Of a stretch of 58,149 bases of DNA, positions 17,163 through 26,124 are shown one piece after another. The stretch is taken from assembly GCF_000597725.1 (NCBI RefSeq), contig NZ_JFBL01000017.1, positions 1-58,149 of the forward strand, in the 5' to 3' direction. The stretch comes from Sulfurospirillum arcachonense DSM 9755 (GTDB lineage Bacteria; Campylobacterota; Campylobacteria; Campylobacterales; Sulfurospirillaceae). Below the pieces are notes generated by a model, which saw only the letters and a list, made by a program, of their open reading frames with translations, had not been told where the DNA came from and ran no database searches. A program made the translations under genes and the position numbers. The stretch's first letter is position 1, and each line of letters starts with the position of its first letter.

Positions 17163-17417
17163 ATGGCAGAAGAAAAAGCAAAAAGTACAAAAAAACAAAA
17201 AGAGTCTTCAAAACTCACTACTTCAAAAATAGCAGTTCAATTAGAAATGAAAACAAATGAAGTAAATAAAAAACTTGTAGAGTTAGGTTATTTAGAAAAA
17301 AAAGGTAAAAATTACGAAATGACAAAAGAAGGCAAAGCAGCAGGTGGGCAGATGAAGTCTAATGGAAGTCGTGCATATGCCTTATGGGATGAGGCCGTAA
17401 TAAAAGAAATTAAATGA
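17163..17417 (+). CDS. Small winged-helix-like protein, phage antirepressor KilAC-like
   Basis: 84 residues. A Lys-rich start is followed by LTTSKIAVQLEMKTNEVNKKLVELGYLEKKGKNYEMTKEGKAAG, which reads as a helix-turn-helix plus wing, similar to the KilAC C-terminal part of phage antirepressors and to small Campylobacterota DNA-binding proteins. Ribosome site AAAAAGGCAGAAA precedes the ATG. Its stop overlaps the next start by 4 bases (ATGA), so both are made together. No other phage gene is nearby, so a prophage is not supported. Confidence 0.7.
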   Translation: MAEEKAKSTKKQKESSKLTTSKIAVQLEMKTNEVNKKLVELGYLEKKGKNYEMTKEGKAAGGQMKSNGSRAYALWDEAVIKEIK

Positions 17418-17650
17418 GTAAAATAACACTTAAAGTAAGTAATGAGAATTTAGATAGAGTACTTATGGTACTAGAGAGTTTAAAAGCTGGACTTATTGAA
17501 AATATAGAAGTTGATAAGAGTTTGAAGACTCATAAACCTACATATCAGCCAAAAATCAATAAAGTTATAAAAGAAAATGAAGTAGTGAGTGGAAAATACA
17601 TTGACCCAGCAAGTTTTAAAAAAAGATTGAATAAAACTCAAAAAAATTAG
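17414..17650 (+). CDS. Small protein of unknown function coupled to the winged-helix gene
   Basis: 78 residues, soluble and basic at the C-terminus. It contains a predicted strand/helix start (MSKITLKVSNENLDRVLMVLESLKAGLIENIEVDK) and a long linker to a charged end (FKKRLNKTQKN). I do not recognise the family. The 4-base overlap with the preceding gene suggests a two-gene unit. The ordered N-terminus and disordered basic tail are also seen in antitoxins and small regulators, but no toxin is beside it. Confidence 0.65.
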   Translation: MSKITLKVSNENLDRVLMVLESLKAGLIENIEVDKSLKTHKPTYQPKINKVIKENEVVSGKYIDPASFKKRLNKTQKN

Positions 17651-17750
17651 TTTATAAGCATTTGATAGAAAATTTATTTACTAAATTTATGTATTATTAC
17701 GTCATGTAAATCAAATAAGTTAAAACAAATAACTAAAAAAAGGAAAATTT

Positions 17751-18458
17751 ATGAGAAAATTTGTAAAGGTATTGGGAGCAGTTGTTTTTTCAATGATATT
17801 AGCTTCAGGAGCTAATGCTGTTGATAATAAGCACTTTGACAACCTAAAGACTTTTAAAGATATAAAAGGAACTATCACAGGAAATGCTCTTATTGGCAAA
17901 AAATTAGATTTATATCTAGTAAAAGGAACAGATGCTGCAGGAAGACCTTTTCAAGTAGTAACGGATATAAATGGTAATTATTTAATTCTTGGTTCTAAAG
18001 TAATGGATATTAAAAAGAAAAAAGTGATTACCGTTCCTTTAGATGTTAGTTGGTTAAAAGGCAAAGAAGCTTTTACATATGGTACTGGTAAAAAACACTT
18101 TTATGTATTTACAGATCCAGAATGTCCTTTTTGTACAAAGTTTGAAGCTAAATGGCCAACACTTAAAAATGATGTAACTTTTCATGTATTTCTTTTTAAT
18201 CTCGATTTTCACAAAAATGCAAATGCTATGAGTAGATGGATTTTGAGTTCAAAAAATCAAGAAGAGAGAGAAAAGAGAATGGATGAGGTTTCTAAAGGAA
18301 ATGTTGAGTATAAAAATGCAAAATATTCTCCTGAAGAGTTAAAAAGACTCAATAAAATCATTGCAGATCAAAAAGCAATTGGTCAAAAAGTAGGTATTAC
18401 AGGAACTCCAACGGTTATGACTCTTGATGGAAAACTTAAAGCTTGGAATACTTTTTAG
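17751..18458 (+). CDS. Periplasmic DsbC-like thioredoxin-fold protein
   Basis: 235 residues with a Sec signal peptide (cleavage near ANA-VD at about 23), a short N-terminal DsbC-like domain, and a thioredoxin fold with active site Cys 125/Cys 128 (TDPECPFCTKFEAKWP). The cis-Pro loop is GITGTPTVMT. The family reduces or isomerises disulfides in the periplasm, or takes part in cytochrome c thiol reduction. AAAAAAAGGAAAATTT precedes the ATG. It is directly followed by the DUF6172 gene with no gap, so they are cotranscribed. Confidence 0.88.
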   Translation: MRKFVKVLGAVVFSMILASGANAVDNKHFDNLKTFKDIKGTITGNALIGKKLDLYLVKGTDAAGRPFQVVTDINGNYLILGSKVMDIKKKKVITVPLDVSWLKGKEAFTYGTGKKHFYVFTDPECPFCTKFEAKWPTLKNDVTFHVFLFNLDFHKNANAMSRWILSSKNQEEREKRMDEVSKGNVEYKNAKYSPEELKRLNKIIADQKAIGQKVGITGTPTVMTLDGKLKAWNTF

Positions 18459-18752
18459 ATGAAAAAAGTATTTAACTTAAAAGAAGGTAATAAAAATCCA
18501 GATAGAATTTTAGATGCTATAAAATATGAAATAAGAAAGTACATAAAAAGAGAAAAGAGAAAACCTTTACCAGAGGGCGTAGATTTTTGGGATTTACAAT
18601 GTAAGTTTGGTAAAAATAGTGAAGAAGCTAAGACAATAGAATTTGTTGATATAACAAAAAATATTAATGAAGCTTCGAAAGAAAATTTAGAGAGCTTTTA
18701 TATGGAAATTATTGCTACACAAGGTTATAAACCAAAAGAAAAAGTAGAATAA
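18459..18752 (+). CDS. DUF6172 family protein
   Basis: 97 residues starting directly at the end of the thioredoxin-fold gene. The pattern MKKVFNLKEGNKNPDRILDAIKYEIRKYIKREKRK plus GVDFWDLQCKFG is that of DUF6172, a small cytoplasmic family of proteobacteria without a known function. No catalytic motif is visible. Confidence 0.85.
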   Translation: MKKVFNLKEGNKNPDRILDAIKYEIRKYIKREKRKPLPEGVDFWDLQCKFGKNSEEAKTIEFVDITKNINEASKENLESFYMEIIATQGYKPKEKVE

Positions 18753-18787
18753 AACTTTTTTATTATCTCATGGATAAGAATTACTAG

Positions 18788-18823
18788 AACTTATTGAAGC
18801 ATTATATAAAGCTTCAATAAGTT
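18788..18823 (+). terminator. Hairpin downstream of the DUF6172 gene
   Basis: A perfect 13-bp stem (18788-18800 with 18811-18823) and a 10-base loop. The following bases are AT-rich (TATTAAATATTATTATTTTT) rather than a clean T-run. It is probably a terminator. Confidence 0.65.
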
Positions 18824-19172
18824 TATTAAATATTATTATTTTTAAATCATCTTCAACAATAAAAGTAATTATTAATAAAATTTAAAGAATATTACTTCTT
18901 TAAAGAAACATTTTTATATTTTATGGTGCATAAAAAAACATACTTATTGTATTTCTAGTAGTATTTTGTTAAAATATTATTATATGTCATAAGACTATGG
19001 TAATTAATATAAGGCTGTAGAAAAAAGGCTATGTTGTCATAAAAATCTTTGCTAATGGAGTTGAATTTTAGAAGATATAATACATAAAATTTTAAATCTA
19101 TATTTTTCAAAATGTATAAGAAATCTACTAGAAGACTTAGTCTTTATATAGTAGGGGAAGTCAAGGAAGAAG
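18824..19172. other. AT-rich intergenic region before the HD-GYP regulator
   Basis: About 350 bases with no convincing open frame. It holds an inverted repeat AAGACT-T-AGTCTT at 19132-19144, 28 bases before the regulator start, and the ribosome site GTCAAGGAAGAAG next to the ATG. I see no RNA gene. Confidence 0.5.
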
Positions 19173-20696
19173 ATGAAAGATGATTTATCTTTAAAAATCG
19201 AATCTTTGCAAGAAAAAGGGAAACTATTTTCTGTTTTGTACGTAGAAGATGAGAAACTTTTAAGAGACAGTATTGTTCAATTTTTAAGTAAGTTTTTTTT
19301 ACATGTAGATACTGCAGTAGATGGCTTTGAAGGTTTTGAAAAATATAAAAAGAAAAAATATGATATTGTTATAACAGACATACTGATGCCAAATATGAAT
19401 GGTATTGAGCTTATAAAAGGTATAAAAGAGGAAAACAAAGATCAAGAGATAATAGTTATTTCTGCTCATACAGATTCTAGTTACTTTATAGAAGCTATAG
19501 AGTTGGCAGTTACTGGATATATTATGAAACCAGTAAACTTTAATCAAATACTAAACGTACTTAACCAATCTATCAATAAACTTACAGCTTTTAGAGAAAA
19601 TGAACTTTATAAAAATCAGCTTGAACTTATGGTTGAAGAGAGAACAAAAAAAGTTTTTGAACTCAAAGAAGAGCTTATAAATAACTACCAAAATGTAATT
19701 TACTCTTTTGTAAAACTTATAGAGAGAAGAGATGCTTATACAGGTGGGCATAGTGAGAGAGTTGCTATGTATTCTAAAAAGATTGCTGAAAAAATGGGTT
19801 TGTCTGAAAAAGAGTGTGAATTAATATATAAAGCTGGAATTTTACATGATATAGGAAAGATTGTTACTCCTGATTCTATCCTTTTAAAACCAGGTAAATT
19901 GACCAAACAAGAGTATTCTTTGATACAAGAGCATGTCGAAGTAGGATATGAAATACTCAAAGAAAGCCCTATGTATAAAGATATTTCAAAGGTTGTATAT
20001 GCACACCATGAAAGATGTGATGGAAGTGGATATCCAAATGGCTTAAAAGCAAAAGAGATTCCTTTACTTTCAAAAATTATGGCAGTAGCTGATACTTTTG
20101 ATGCAATGACGAGTAATAGAATATATAAAAAAAGAAATACAGTGCAAAAAGCTCTTGAAGAGTTAAAAAAACTTAGTAATATATCTTATGATAAAAAGAT
20201 TGTTCAAAGTGCTATTGAAGTATTGAAAAATATAGATATAACAAACTATATAGATCAAGAGCCAGTATCTGTAATCGATGATGAGCATTTTGCATATTTT
20301 TATAAAGATCCATTAACACTCTTATACAATAGTGAGTATTTTGATTTTAGCATGGAAAAAAATAGTGATTCAAACAATAATTTTCAGTGTTTAACTATCT
20401 TATATTTGAAAAATTTTACTCCCTATAATAAAAAATATGGTTGGAATCAAGGCAATAAATTTTTAAAAGAATTTGCTTCTTATTTATTAGATGAATTTAG
20501 TGAGTTTAGAATTTTTAGAATTTTTGGGGATGATTTTGCCTTACTTCATAGAGTTCATGCCAATATCGATGTAGATAAAATAAACTCCATTGCATTACTA
20601 CAACGAAGTGGTATTTACTGTAAATTAAAGCATATATCTTTAATCGATACTCACATAAGTACTTATGAAGAGTTACAAGAAGAAGAGCAAGGCTAA
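19173..20696 (+). CDS. Response regulator with HD-GYP and degenerate GGDEF domains
   Basis: 507 residues. The REC domain (about 20-140) has phosphoacceptor Asp 69 (ITDILMPNMNG), Lys 119 and an acidic pocket (YVEDE). A helix links it to an HD-GYP domain (about 175-350) with GGHSERV, HDIGK at about 225 and HHERCDGSGYP at about 277, the full signature for c-di-GMP phosphodiesterase. The C-terminal 130 residues look like a GGDEF fold (YKDPLTLLYNSEYF), but the active-site loop reads FGDDFALL, so diguanylate cyclase activity is unlikely. No histidine kinase is adjacent. The stop overlaps that of the convergent DUF2721 gene. Confidence 0.92.
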   Translation: MKDDLSLKIESLQEKGKLFSVLYVEDEKLLRDSIVQFLSKFFLHVDTAVDGFEGFEKYKKKKYDIVITDILMPNMNGIELIKGIKEENKDQEIIVISAHTDSSYFIEAIELAVTGYIMKPVNFNQILNVLNQSINKLTAFRENELYKNQLELMVEERTKKVFELKEELINNYQNVIYSFVKLIERRDAYTGGHSERVAMYSKKIAEKMGLSEKECELIYKAGILHDIGKIVTPDSILLKPGKLTKQEYSLIQEHVEVGYEILKESPMYKDISKVVYAHHERCDGSGYPNGLKAKEIPLLSKIMAVADTFDAMTSNRIYKKRNTVQKALEELKKLSNISYDKKIVQSAIEVLKNIDITNYIDQEPVSVIDDEHFAYFYKDPLTLLYNSEYFDFSMEKNSDSNNNFQCLTILYLKNFTPYNKKYGWNQGNKFLKEFASYLLDEFSEFRIFRIFGDDFALLHRVHANIDVDKINSIALLQRSGIYCKLKHISLIDTHISTYEELQEEEQG

Positions 20697-21097
20697 TTAT
20701 CTTTACATTTTTTATCTAAATCTTGAAGTTCTACATTTAATGCGTTGGTTGAAATATAAACTTCCCATAATGATAACAAAAGAGAAAAACACATAGATAT
20801 TAGACTTAAACCAAATACTTTTTTACCCATTTCAGTGAACTCTAAAAAAAGCCCAAACATAGATAATGTACATAGAAGTATGGATAAAACCCCAAAAAAT
20901 TGCATCCATTTTGTTAGTTCTAGTCTTATTTTGAGATTATCTATTTGTGAAGTAACTGCACAATTGTCATGTTCTTTTGCTTGATTACTAAGAAGCCTAA
21001 TAAGACTAGCAGTTGCCAAAAAACGGTTTGTATATGCTAAGAGTAAAAGAGATAGAGCAGGGAATAAAAGTGCAGGAGTTGATATTTCTATTTCCAT
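20693..21097 (-). CDS. DUF2721 family membrane protein
   Basis: 134 residues with an N-terminal hydrophobic helix ending LLLLAYTNRFLATASLIRLL and two more helices (about 72-92 and 97-117), the layout of DUF2721 inner-membrane proteins. Their function is unknown. AAGG precedes the ATG on this strand. A 40-base gap separates it from the upstream iron-sulfur protein gene, so cotranscription is likely. Confidence 0.85.
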   Translation of the reverse strand: MEIEISTPALLFPALSLLLLAYTNRFLATASLIRLLSNQAKEHDNCAVTSQIDNLKIRLELTKWMQFFGVLSILLCTLSMFGLFLEFTEMGKKVFGLSLISMCFSLLLSLWEVYISTNALNVELQDLDKKCKDN

Positions 21098-21137
21098 AAG
21101 TTATACCTTAATTTTTTAAGTGATTTTAGCATAAAAC

Positions 21138-22412
21138 TTAGTAATTAGCTAAAAGTTTTCCAAAATACCGTGATTTTATCTGTTCACTCGCCATAATCTG
21201 TTTTATAGGAGGAAGTTTTAAAATCACCCCTAAGATAGTAGCCATGACTCTATGGTTCCACAAAGCTTGGTTATCAAAAATAAGATGCTGTAGAGTACCT
21301 CTTTCAATTGCCATCATTACAATTCTATGGGCATTATTGAGAGGAGTAATTACTCTTTTAGGGATTGATTTGAGTAAAATTGCACTATTTGTACATACAT
21401 TTACACAAACCCCACATCCTAAACATCTATCTTCATTAACAATTGCTTTTTTTTGCTTTGGTTTGTGTGGATTGTTTGTAGAAGTGATACTCATAGCTTC
21501 AACACTACATACATTGACACATTTTCCACAGCCATTACACTCTGATTCATTTACATGTGGTAGGAAGTTAGTTGTATGAACAGGATTTAAAAAGGCAAAT
21601 TTTCTTGCAGCAGTTAAAGCTTCACAACAACATCCACAACAGTTACAAATAAAGTTTACATTGTTTTGTGTGTTTTCACCAAATTGGACTAAGTTATGTT
21701 CTTTAGCTTTATGTAAAAGTTCCAGACCTTCAATTTTATCTATACGCCTTGCATAGCCATGTTTTGTGAGAGATTCAGCAGAAGTACTAAAAGTCATGCA
21801 AATATCAAGTGGAGCATCACAGGCTTCGTTTAGATGCAATTTTTTATGACGACAATAGCATGTTCCAATCCCCATGAATTCAGAGTTTTCAATTACTTCA
21901 GAGGCTCGTTCATAATCAAGTACATGTAAAGCATTTTGTGTACTTAAAGCTTCTTCATTGACAAAAACACGACCAAGTTCAGTTTCTCCACGAGTAAAAA
22001 GATCTTTTACAAAATCTTCTTCAACATTGAGGTATTGGTTAAATAATTCTGAGAGTATTTTTTGATCAATTTTTCCACCTACTCTCATTAATGAAAACTC
22101 AAAAAAACCAGCCATAGGAGGAGGAAGAATATAGTGTGATTCTCCATCTTGCTCTACATCTAACAATATAGCACGACTTGCCAATTCATCAAGTGTTTTT
22201 CTCGCCTCAGTTAAAGAAACTTTCCAAATCTTTGCAGCGTCTTTTGCTATAAAAGGTTTAATAGGAAGTAAAGATACAAGTTTTGCCTCTTTTGGAGAAA
22301 AAAGAAGCTCTAAAATTTTGTAAAGAGTATCTGAAGAAGGGGCCCCTTGGGGAAATTTATTGAGTCTTTCATAGAGCTGAGTATAACCAGATTTTATTGT
22401 ATGATGAGACAT
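21138..22412 (-). CDS. 4Fe-4S ferredoxin-type protein with N-terminal winged helix
   Basis: 424 residues. The N-terminal 90 residues look like a winged-helix domain (LVSLLPIKPFIAKDAAKIWKVSLTEARKTLDELASRAIL). The middle has Cys-rich GTCYCRHKK, DAPLDICM and CNCCGCCCEAL. The C-terminal half carries two classic 4Fe-4S motifs, CNGCGKCVNVC and CLGCGVCVNVC. Related polyferredoxins occur in anaerobes and Campylobacterota, probably for electron transfer. It is divergent from the bd-like operon, which may be its partner. Confidence 0.88.
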   Translation of the reverse strand: MSHHTIKSGYTQLYERLNKFPQGAPSSDTLYKILELLFSPKEAKLVSLLPIKPFIAKDAAKIWKVSLTEARKTLDELASRAILLDVEQDGESHYILPPPMAGFFEFSLMRVGGKIDQKILSELFNQYLNVEEDFVKDLFTRGETELGRVFVNEEALSTQNALHVLDYERASEVIENSEFMGIGTCYCRHKKLHLNEACDAPLDICMTFSTSAESLTKHGYARRIDKIEGLELLHKAKEHNLVQFGENTQNNVNFICNCCGCCCEALTAARKFAFLNPVHTTNFLPHVNESECNGCGKCVNVCSVEAMSITSTNNPHKPKQKKAIVNEDRCLGCGVCVNVCTNSAILLKSIPKRVITPLNNAHRIVMMAIERGTLQHLIFDNQALWNHRVMATILGVILKLPPIKQIMASEQIKSRYFGKLLANY

Positions 22413-22555
22413 AGAGAATCTCCTTATTTATAATAAATTATTATACTATGTAATATTTAAATTTAAATAAATAAGATAAGTAGAGGTTTATTTTGAAAAT
22501 ATTATAATAAAACTTAATATTAGTTAAAATTAACACTTATTTAACACACATCTTT

Positions 22556-22561
22556 TATAAT
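22556..22561 (+). promoter_or_regulatory. Candidate -10 box of the bd-like operon
   Basis: TATAAT lies 35 bases before the ATG at 22596. A strong ribosome site AAAGGAGACTCT follows, just before the start. Confidence 0.5.
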
Positions 22562-22595
22562 ATTCTGATACAAAATTTTTATTAAAGGAGACTCT

Positions 22596-23933
22596 ATGGA
22601 TGTAATAGGACAATTCCCATTGTTTTATTTTCCAGATTACGGAAGCGCTTGGATGATGGGTATAACGGGTACTATTCACATTTTAGCTTCACATACTTCT
22701 GTTGGGGCAGCTATGCTTTTTGCTTTTTTAGCACGTAAAGCTTACAAAGAAAATAGAACGGATTATTATCCGTATATGAAAAAGTATGGGATGTTTTTAC
22801 TTATATTTTCATATGTAATAGGTTCAATCACTGGTCCAGGGATTTGGTATACAGCGACTGCTGCAAGTCCAAGAGGGATAAGTGCTCTGATCCATAACTT
22901 TGTTTGGGTATGGGCAACAGAATGGGTATTTTTTGTTTATGAAGTAATAGGGGTTTTTATCCTTGTGTATTTTATAAACAAAATAGATAAAAAGACACAT
23001 TTACAACTTACCTATACTTTTGCATTAGCATCAGTTGGAACTTTAGCTCTTATTATAGGAATTATAAGTTTTATGATGTGGCCTGGAACTGAGGCATATT
23101 ATACAACAGGAAGTGCAAGTGATGCATTTTTTGGAGTAAATACTTTCCCCCATATGTTTTTAAGAATAGGTTTTATGATAATGATGTCAGGTGTTATAGG
23201 CCTTCTTATATCTAGTTCTATGAGAAAAGATAATGCCGAACTTTCTTATGAATTGAGTAAAAAAATGGGTTACATAAGTCTATTTGGTGGTTTTGTAACA
23301 CTTCTCTCTTTTATATGGTACATGGGAACATTACCACAGAATGCACATGCTGTATTTGCTTTTTCTAAAGATGCGATTATTCAAAATAGAATAGTTTTAA
23401 CAGTTGCTTTTTCACTCTATTTTGCATTAGCAGTTTTCAAACCAAAAATGATTCATCCAGCAATGGCTACAGCTATGATTTTTGTAATTCTTATTGGTGG
23501 GCTATGGTCAGGTGAAAAATTAAGAGAATCTATGAGAAAACCATATGTTGCAGGACAGTATATGTACTCAAATCAAATTATTAGTCGAGATGTAGCTGGT
23601 AAAGGTATAAAAAACGAATTACCAATTATTGCTGAAAAAGGGTTATTAGCACTTAATCCATTTGTTCCAAAGCGTCTTAAAGTTATCACTACAGATAATA
23701 AATTAGAAGCAGGAAAACTTTTGGCAAAAATGGCATGTTCCAATTGTCATTCATTAGAAAAAACAGGTGTTTTTAGACCAATGAAGGATAGATTGGTAGG
23801 AATGGATAAAGAAGGTATCAAAGCTATTCTTTATACTATAGGTGATGGTGGAATGTCTTATATGCCAGCATTAAAGCTTCCAGAAGCTGAATACGATGCA
23901 ATAGCAGAATATTTTGCATCATTAAAATATTAA
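22596..23933 (+). CDS. Cytochrome bd-family-like subunit I with C-terminal cytochrome c domain
   Basis: 445 residues with about nine membrane helices in the first 330. The N-terminal part follows the CydA-type pattern (GITGTIHILASHTSVGAAMLFAFLARK, FLLIFSYVIGSITGPGIWYTA, WATEWVFFVYEV). The C-terminal 75 residues are a cytochrome c domain with heme site CSNCH at about 379-383 and a probable Met ligand in GGMSYMPAL. Canonical CydA has no heme c. This arrangement fits the cytochrome-c-linked branch of the bd superfamily, which may exchange electrons with periplasmic cytochromes rather than reduce oxygen. The second subunit follows after 9 bases. Confidence 0.85.
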   Translation: MDVIGQFPLFYFPDYGSAWMMGITGTIHILASHTSVGAAMLFAFLARKAYKENRTDYYPYMKKYGMFLLIFSYVIGSITGPGIWYTATAASPRGISALIHNFVWVWATEWVFFVYEVIGVFILVYFINKIDKKTHLQLTYTFALASVGTLALIIGIISFMMWPGTEAYYTTGSASDAFFGVNTFPHMFLRIGFMIMMSGVIGLLISSSMRKDNAELSYELSKKMGYISLFGGFVTLLSFIWYMGTLPQNAHAVFAFSKDAIIQNRIVLTVAFSLYFALAVFKPKMIHPAMATAMIFVILIGGLWSGEKLRESMRKPYVAGQYMYSNQIISRDVAGKGIKNELPIIAEKGLLALNPFVPKRLKVITTDNKLEAGKLLAKMACSNCHSLEKTGVFRPMKDRLVGMDKEGIKAILYTIGDGGMSYMPALKLPEAEYDAIAEYFASLKY

Positions 23934-23942
23934 GGAGAGATT

Positions 23943-25136
23943 ATGGATGCATCAGTATTATTAGCACTTAGGGATCCAGCAGGGGTTCCATTTTATCCAA
24001 TAATTTTTCAAGTTCTATATATCTTAACTTGGGCATTACATGCAGCATTTGTACTTTTATCTTTAGGCTCTATGGGTCTTTCTATATATGGTGCAACTAA
24101 AGGACAAAGTGATAGTCATTGGAAAAAACTTACACCACATCTTATTCAAACAGGAAAAATAAGCATATCGATACTTATTGTTTTAGGAGTAGCACCACTT
24201 TTATTTACACAAGTTATTTATGATCCAAATTGGTATGTGGCTAATACACTCTCAGGCATGTGGGTATTTATATTTATCTATACACTAGTAGTTGGATATA
24301 GTATGTATTATTGGTACTATTATGCAAACAAAGCACAAAAAGGTGGTGATTATATTATAGGAATTATCTCTTTTGCCATTTTAGTTTTTGCAGGTATTTT
24401 AATGCATAATTTTGCAGTAACTTCTATTATGCCAGAACAATGGATGCAGATGTATGCACCAAATGGTGTAGTTGATGATAGTGGATGGACTTTTAATGTG
24501 AACATATTAAGACTTGCATTTTTAGTGAGTTTGAGTATACCAGTAGTTGGAATATTTTTACAAAATTATAGTAGGTTTCTATCTACAAGAGATGATTTTG
24601 ATAAATCATATATATCATATACTGCTAAATTAGGAACAAATATAGCAATAATTGGGCTTTTAATTAGTGCCGTAGCTTTTGTTTTATGGATGTTAAAAAT
24701 TGGATATCTTTTGAATCCTTTATCAATCGCTATAATAATTGGAGTATTAGTACTTTTATATTTTTCTAAAATGAATAAAAATAGTTATATCACAACACTG
24801 GTTCTTGTAGTGGTCGCTTTACTTATTTCAGGAATGAGAGAATTGATACGATTTGATATTATGTCAAACTTAGGATACAGTATTTATGATTATCCTGTTA
24901 ATTTAGAAATACCAACTATTGCAATGTTCCTTTTAACCTTTGTAGTTATGGGGTTTACAGGTGTTGGATATTTGTTAAGTATGGCATGGAAAGTAGGTAA
25001 AAATGAAGGAATATTTGATGGTACGAAGGATGCTCTAGTGAGTAAATTAGGAAAGTATACATTAAATATTATGGTAGCGTGGATGGTTATTTATTTTGGA
25101 TGGGGAATTGTAATTTTATTTAATAACACGCTTTAA
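23943..25136 (+). CDS. Second membrane subunit of the bd-like complex
   Basis: 397 residues with about ten hydrophobic helices and several His in or near them (TWALHAAFVLL, AGILMHNFAVTS). It follows the heme-c CydA-like gene after 9 bases, with its own ribosome site AAGGAGAGATT, and precedes a strong terminator. The helix pattern and paired context make it the partner subunit, in place of CydB. Whether it binds heme is unclear. Confidence 0.75.
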   Translation: MDASVLLALRDPAGVPFYPIIFQVLYILTWALHAAFVLLSLGSMGLSIYGATKGQSDSHWKKLTPHLIQTGKISISILIVLGVAPLLFTQVIYDPNWYVANTLSGMWVFIFIYTLVVGYSMYYWYYYANKAQKGGDYIIGIISFAILVFAGILMHNFAVTSIMPEQWMQMYAPNGVVDDSGWTFNVNILRLAFLVSLSIPVVGIFLQNYSRFLSTRDDFDKSYISYTAKLGTNIAIIGLLISAVAFVLWMLKIGYLLNPLSIAIIIGVLVLLYFSKMNKNSYITTLVLVVVALLISGMRELIRFDIMSNLGYSIYDYPVNLEIPTIAMFLLTFVVMGFTGVGYLLSMAWKVGKNEGIFDGTKDALVSKLGKYTLNIMVAWMVIYFGWGIVILFNNTL

Positions 25137-25143
25137 TTATATG

Positions 25144-25181
25144 TGCCAATAAAAATTGAAATTTTATTGGCATTTTTTTTT
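25144..25181 (+). terminator. Intrinsic terminator of the bd-like operon
   Basis: TGCCAATAAAA (25144-25154) pairs perfectly with 25162-25172 around a 7-base loop, followed by a run of nine T. Confidence 0.93.
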
Positions 25182-25308
25182 AAAAATAATAATTAATATT
25201 TTTAAAAATTGATAACTATGCATATATATTTACTTTCATCGCTATAAGTCTTTACAATGAAATATAATTATGATATTGTTATAGCAAATTATTGTGGAGT
25301 TTTATTTT

Positions 25309-26100
25309 ATGTTTAAATTTATTTTTAGCCAATTTTTTTCATTAATCATTTTGTTTTCTGTTGTATCTATACCGTCTTATGCTAAAGAACTTACTATCTT
25401 TGCTGGGAAAAATGCTCCTTTTAACTTTAGGCACAGAGGTGCTATAACAGGTGTTACTGTTCAGATATTGGAGAGTATATTTAAAGATGCAAATTTACCA
25501 TTTGATCAAAAAAAGATTGTATTTGATTCTTGGAGTGCTGTATTTAGTCAAGCTATTGTAACATCAGATTCATTATTGATTACAGCTTCTAGAATACCAG
25601 AAAGAGAATCATTATTTCAATGGATTGGTCCTGTAGCAACAGTTCGTCTTGCGATAGTAGCTAAGAAAAATACAGTAAAAATAAAAAAATTAGACGATTT
25701 AAAAAACTATAATGTTGCTAGTGTAAAAAATACATCAGCAGAAAGAGCTTATGTTAAAAAAGGTGGAGATTTATCTACTTTTTCAAGAATTTCAACACCT
25801 AAGCAAGGTTATAGAATGCTTGAGTATGGAAGGATTGATGCTCTTATTTGTACGGATCTTCCTTTTGTATACAGTTTAATTAAACAAGGACAAAATGTTG
25901 ATGATTATGAAATAGTTTATGTTATTAAAAATACAAAATATTATATTGCAGCACATAAAGATTTATCAGCAAAAACTATGAATATATTAGAAGATGGATT
26001 AGCTAAATTAAAACAAAAAAATAGTAAAAATATATCTCAATACGATACTATAATGGCAAACTACTTTAAAGGTAAAATTTTATCTGAAAAAAGCAAATAA
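25309..26100 (+). CDS. Periplasmic solute-binding protein (SBP family 3-like)
   Basis: 263 residues from the ATG at 25309. An upstream in-frame GTG at 25294 is part of the ribosome site (TGTGGAG), so I prefer the ATG. A signal peptide ends near SYA-KE. The mature part shows family-3 features: ELTIFAGKNAPFNF, GVTVQILESIFKDANL, a two-lobed layout with LDDLKNYNVASVKNTSAERAYVKKGG, and GRIDALICTDLPFVY. Such proteins bind amino acids or other small polar molecules. No permease or ATPase gene is adjacent, so it may be a stand-alone sensor or binding protein. Confidence 0.85.
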   Translation: MFKFIFSQFFSLIILFSVVSIPSYAKELTIFAGKNAPFNFRHRGAITGVTVQILESIFKDANLPFDQKKIVFDSWSAVFSQAIVTSDSLLITASRIPERESLFQWIGPVATVRLAIVAKKNTVKIKKLDDLKNYNVASVKNTSAERAYVKKGGDLSTFSRISTPKQGYRMLEYGRIDALICTDLPFVYSLIKQGQNVDDYEIVYVIKNTKYYIAAHKDLSAKTMNILEDGLAKLKQKNSKNISQYDTIMANYFKGKILSEKSK

Positions 26101-26124
26101 AAAGCCATTGTTATAATGGCTTTT
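26100..26124. terminator. Bidirectional hairpin between convergent genes
   Basis: AAAAGCCATT (26100-26109), loop GTTAT, AATGGCTTTT (26115-26124). It overlaps the end of the convergent heme o synthase gene and can serve both directions. Confidence 0.75.

Noticed and set aside
17163-17650. Prophage remnant
   Set aside because: Only one protein has a weak antirepressor-like look. No integrase, attachment repeat or structural phage gene is near.
18753-19172. Small RNA gene or replication origin in the AT-rich gap
   Set aside because: Apart from one terminator-like hairpin and one short inverted repeat, no DnaA-box cluster or structured RNA pattern is visible.
22596-25136. Ordinary CydAB quinol oxidase
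   Set aside because: Subunit I has a cytochrome c domain and the second subunit lacks clear CydB features.
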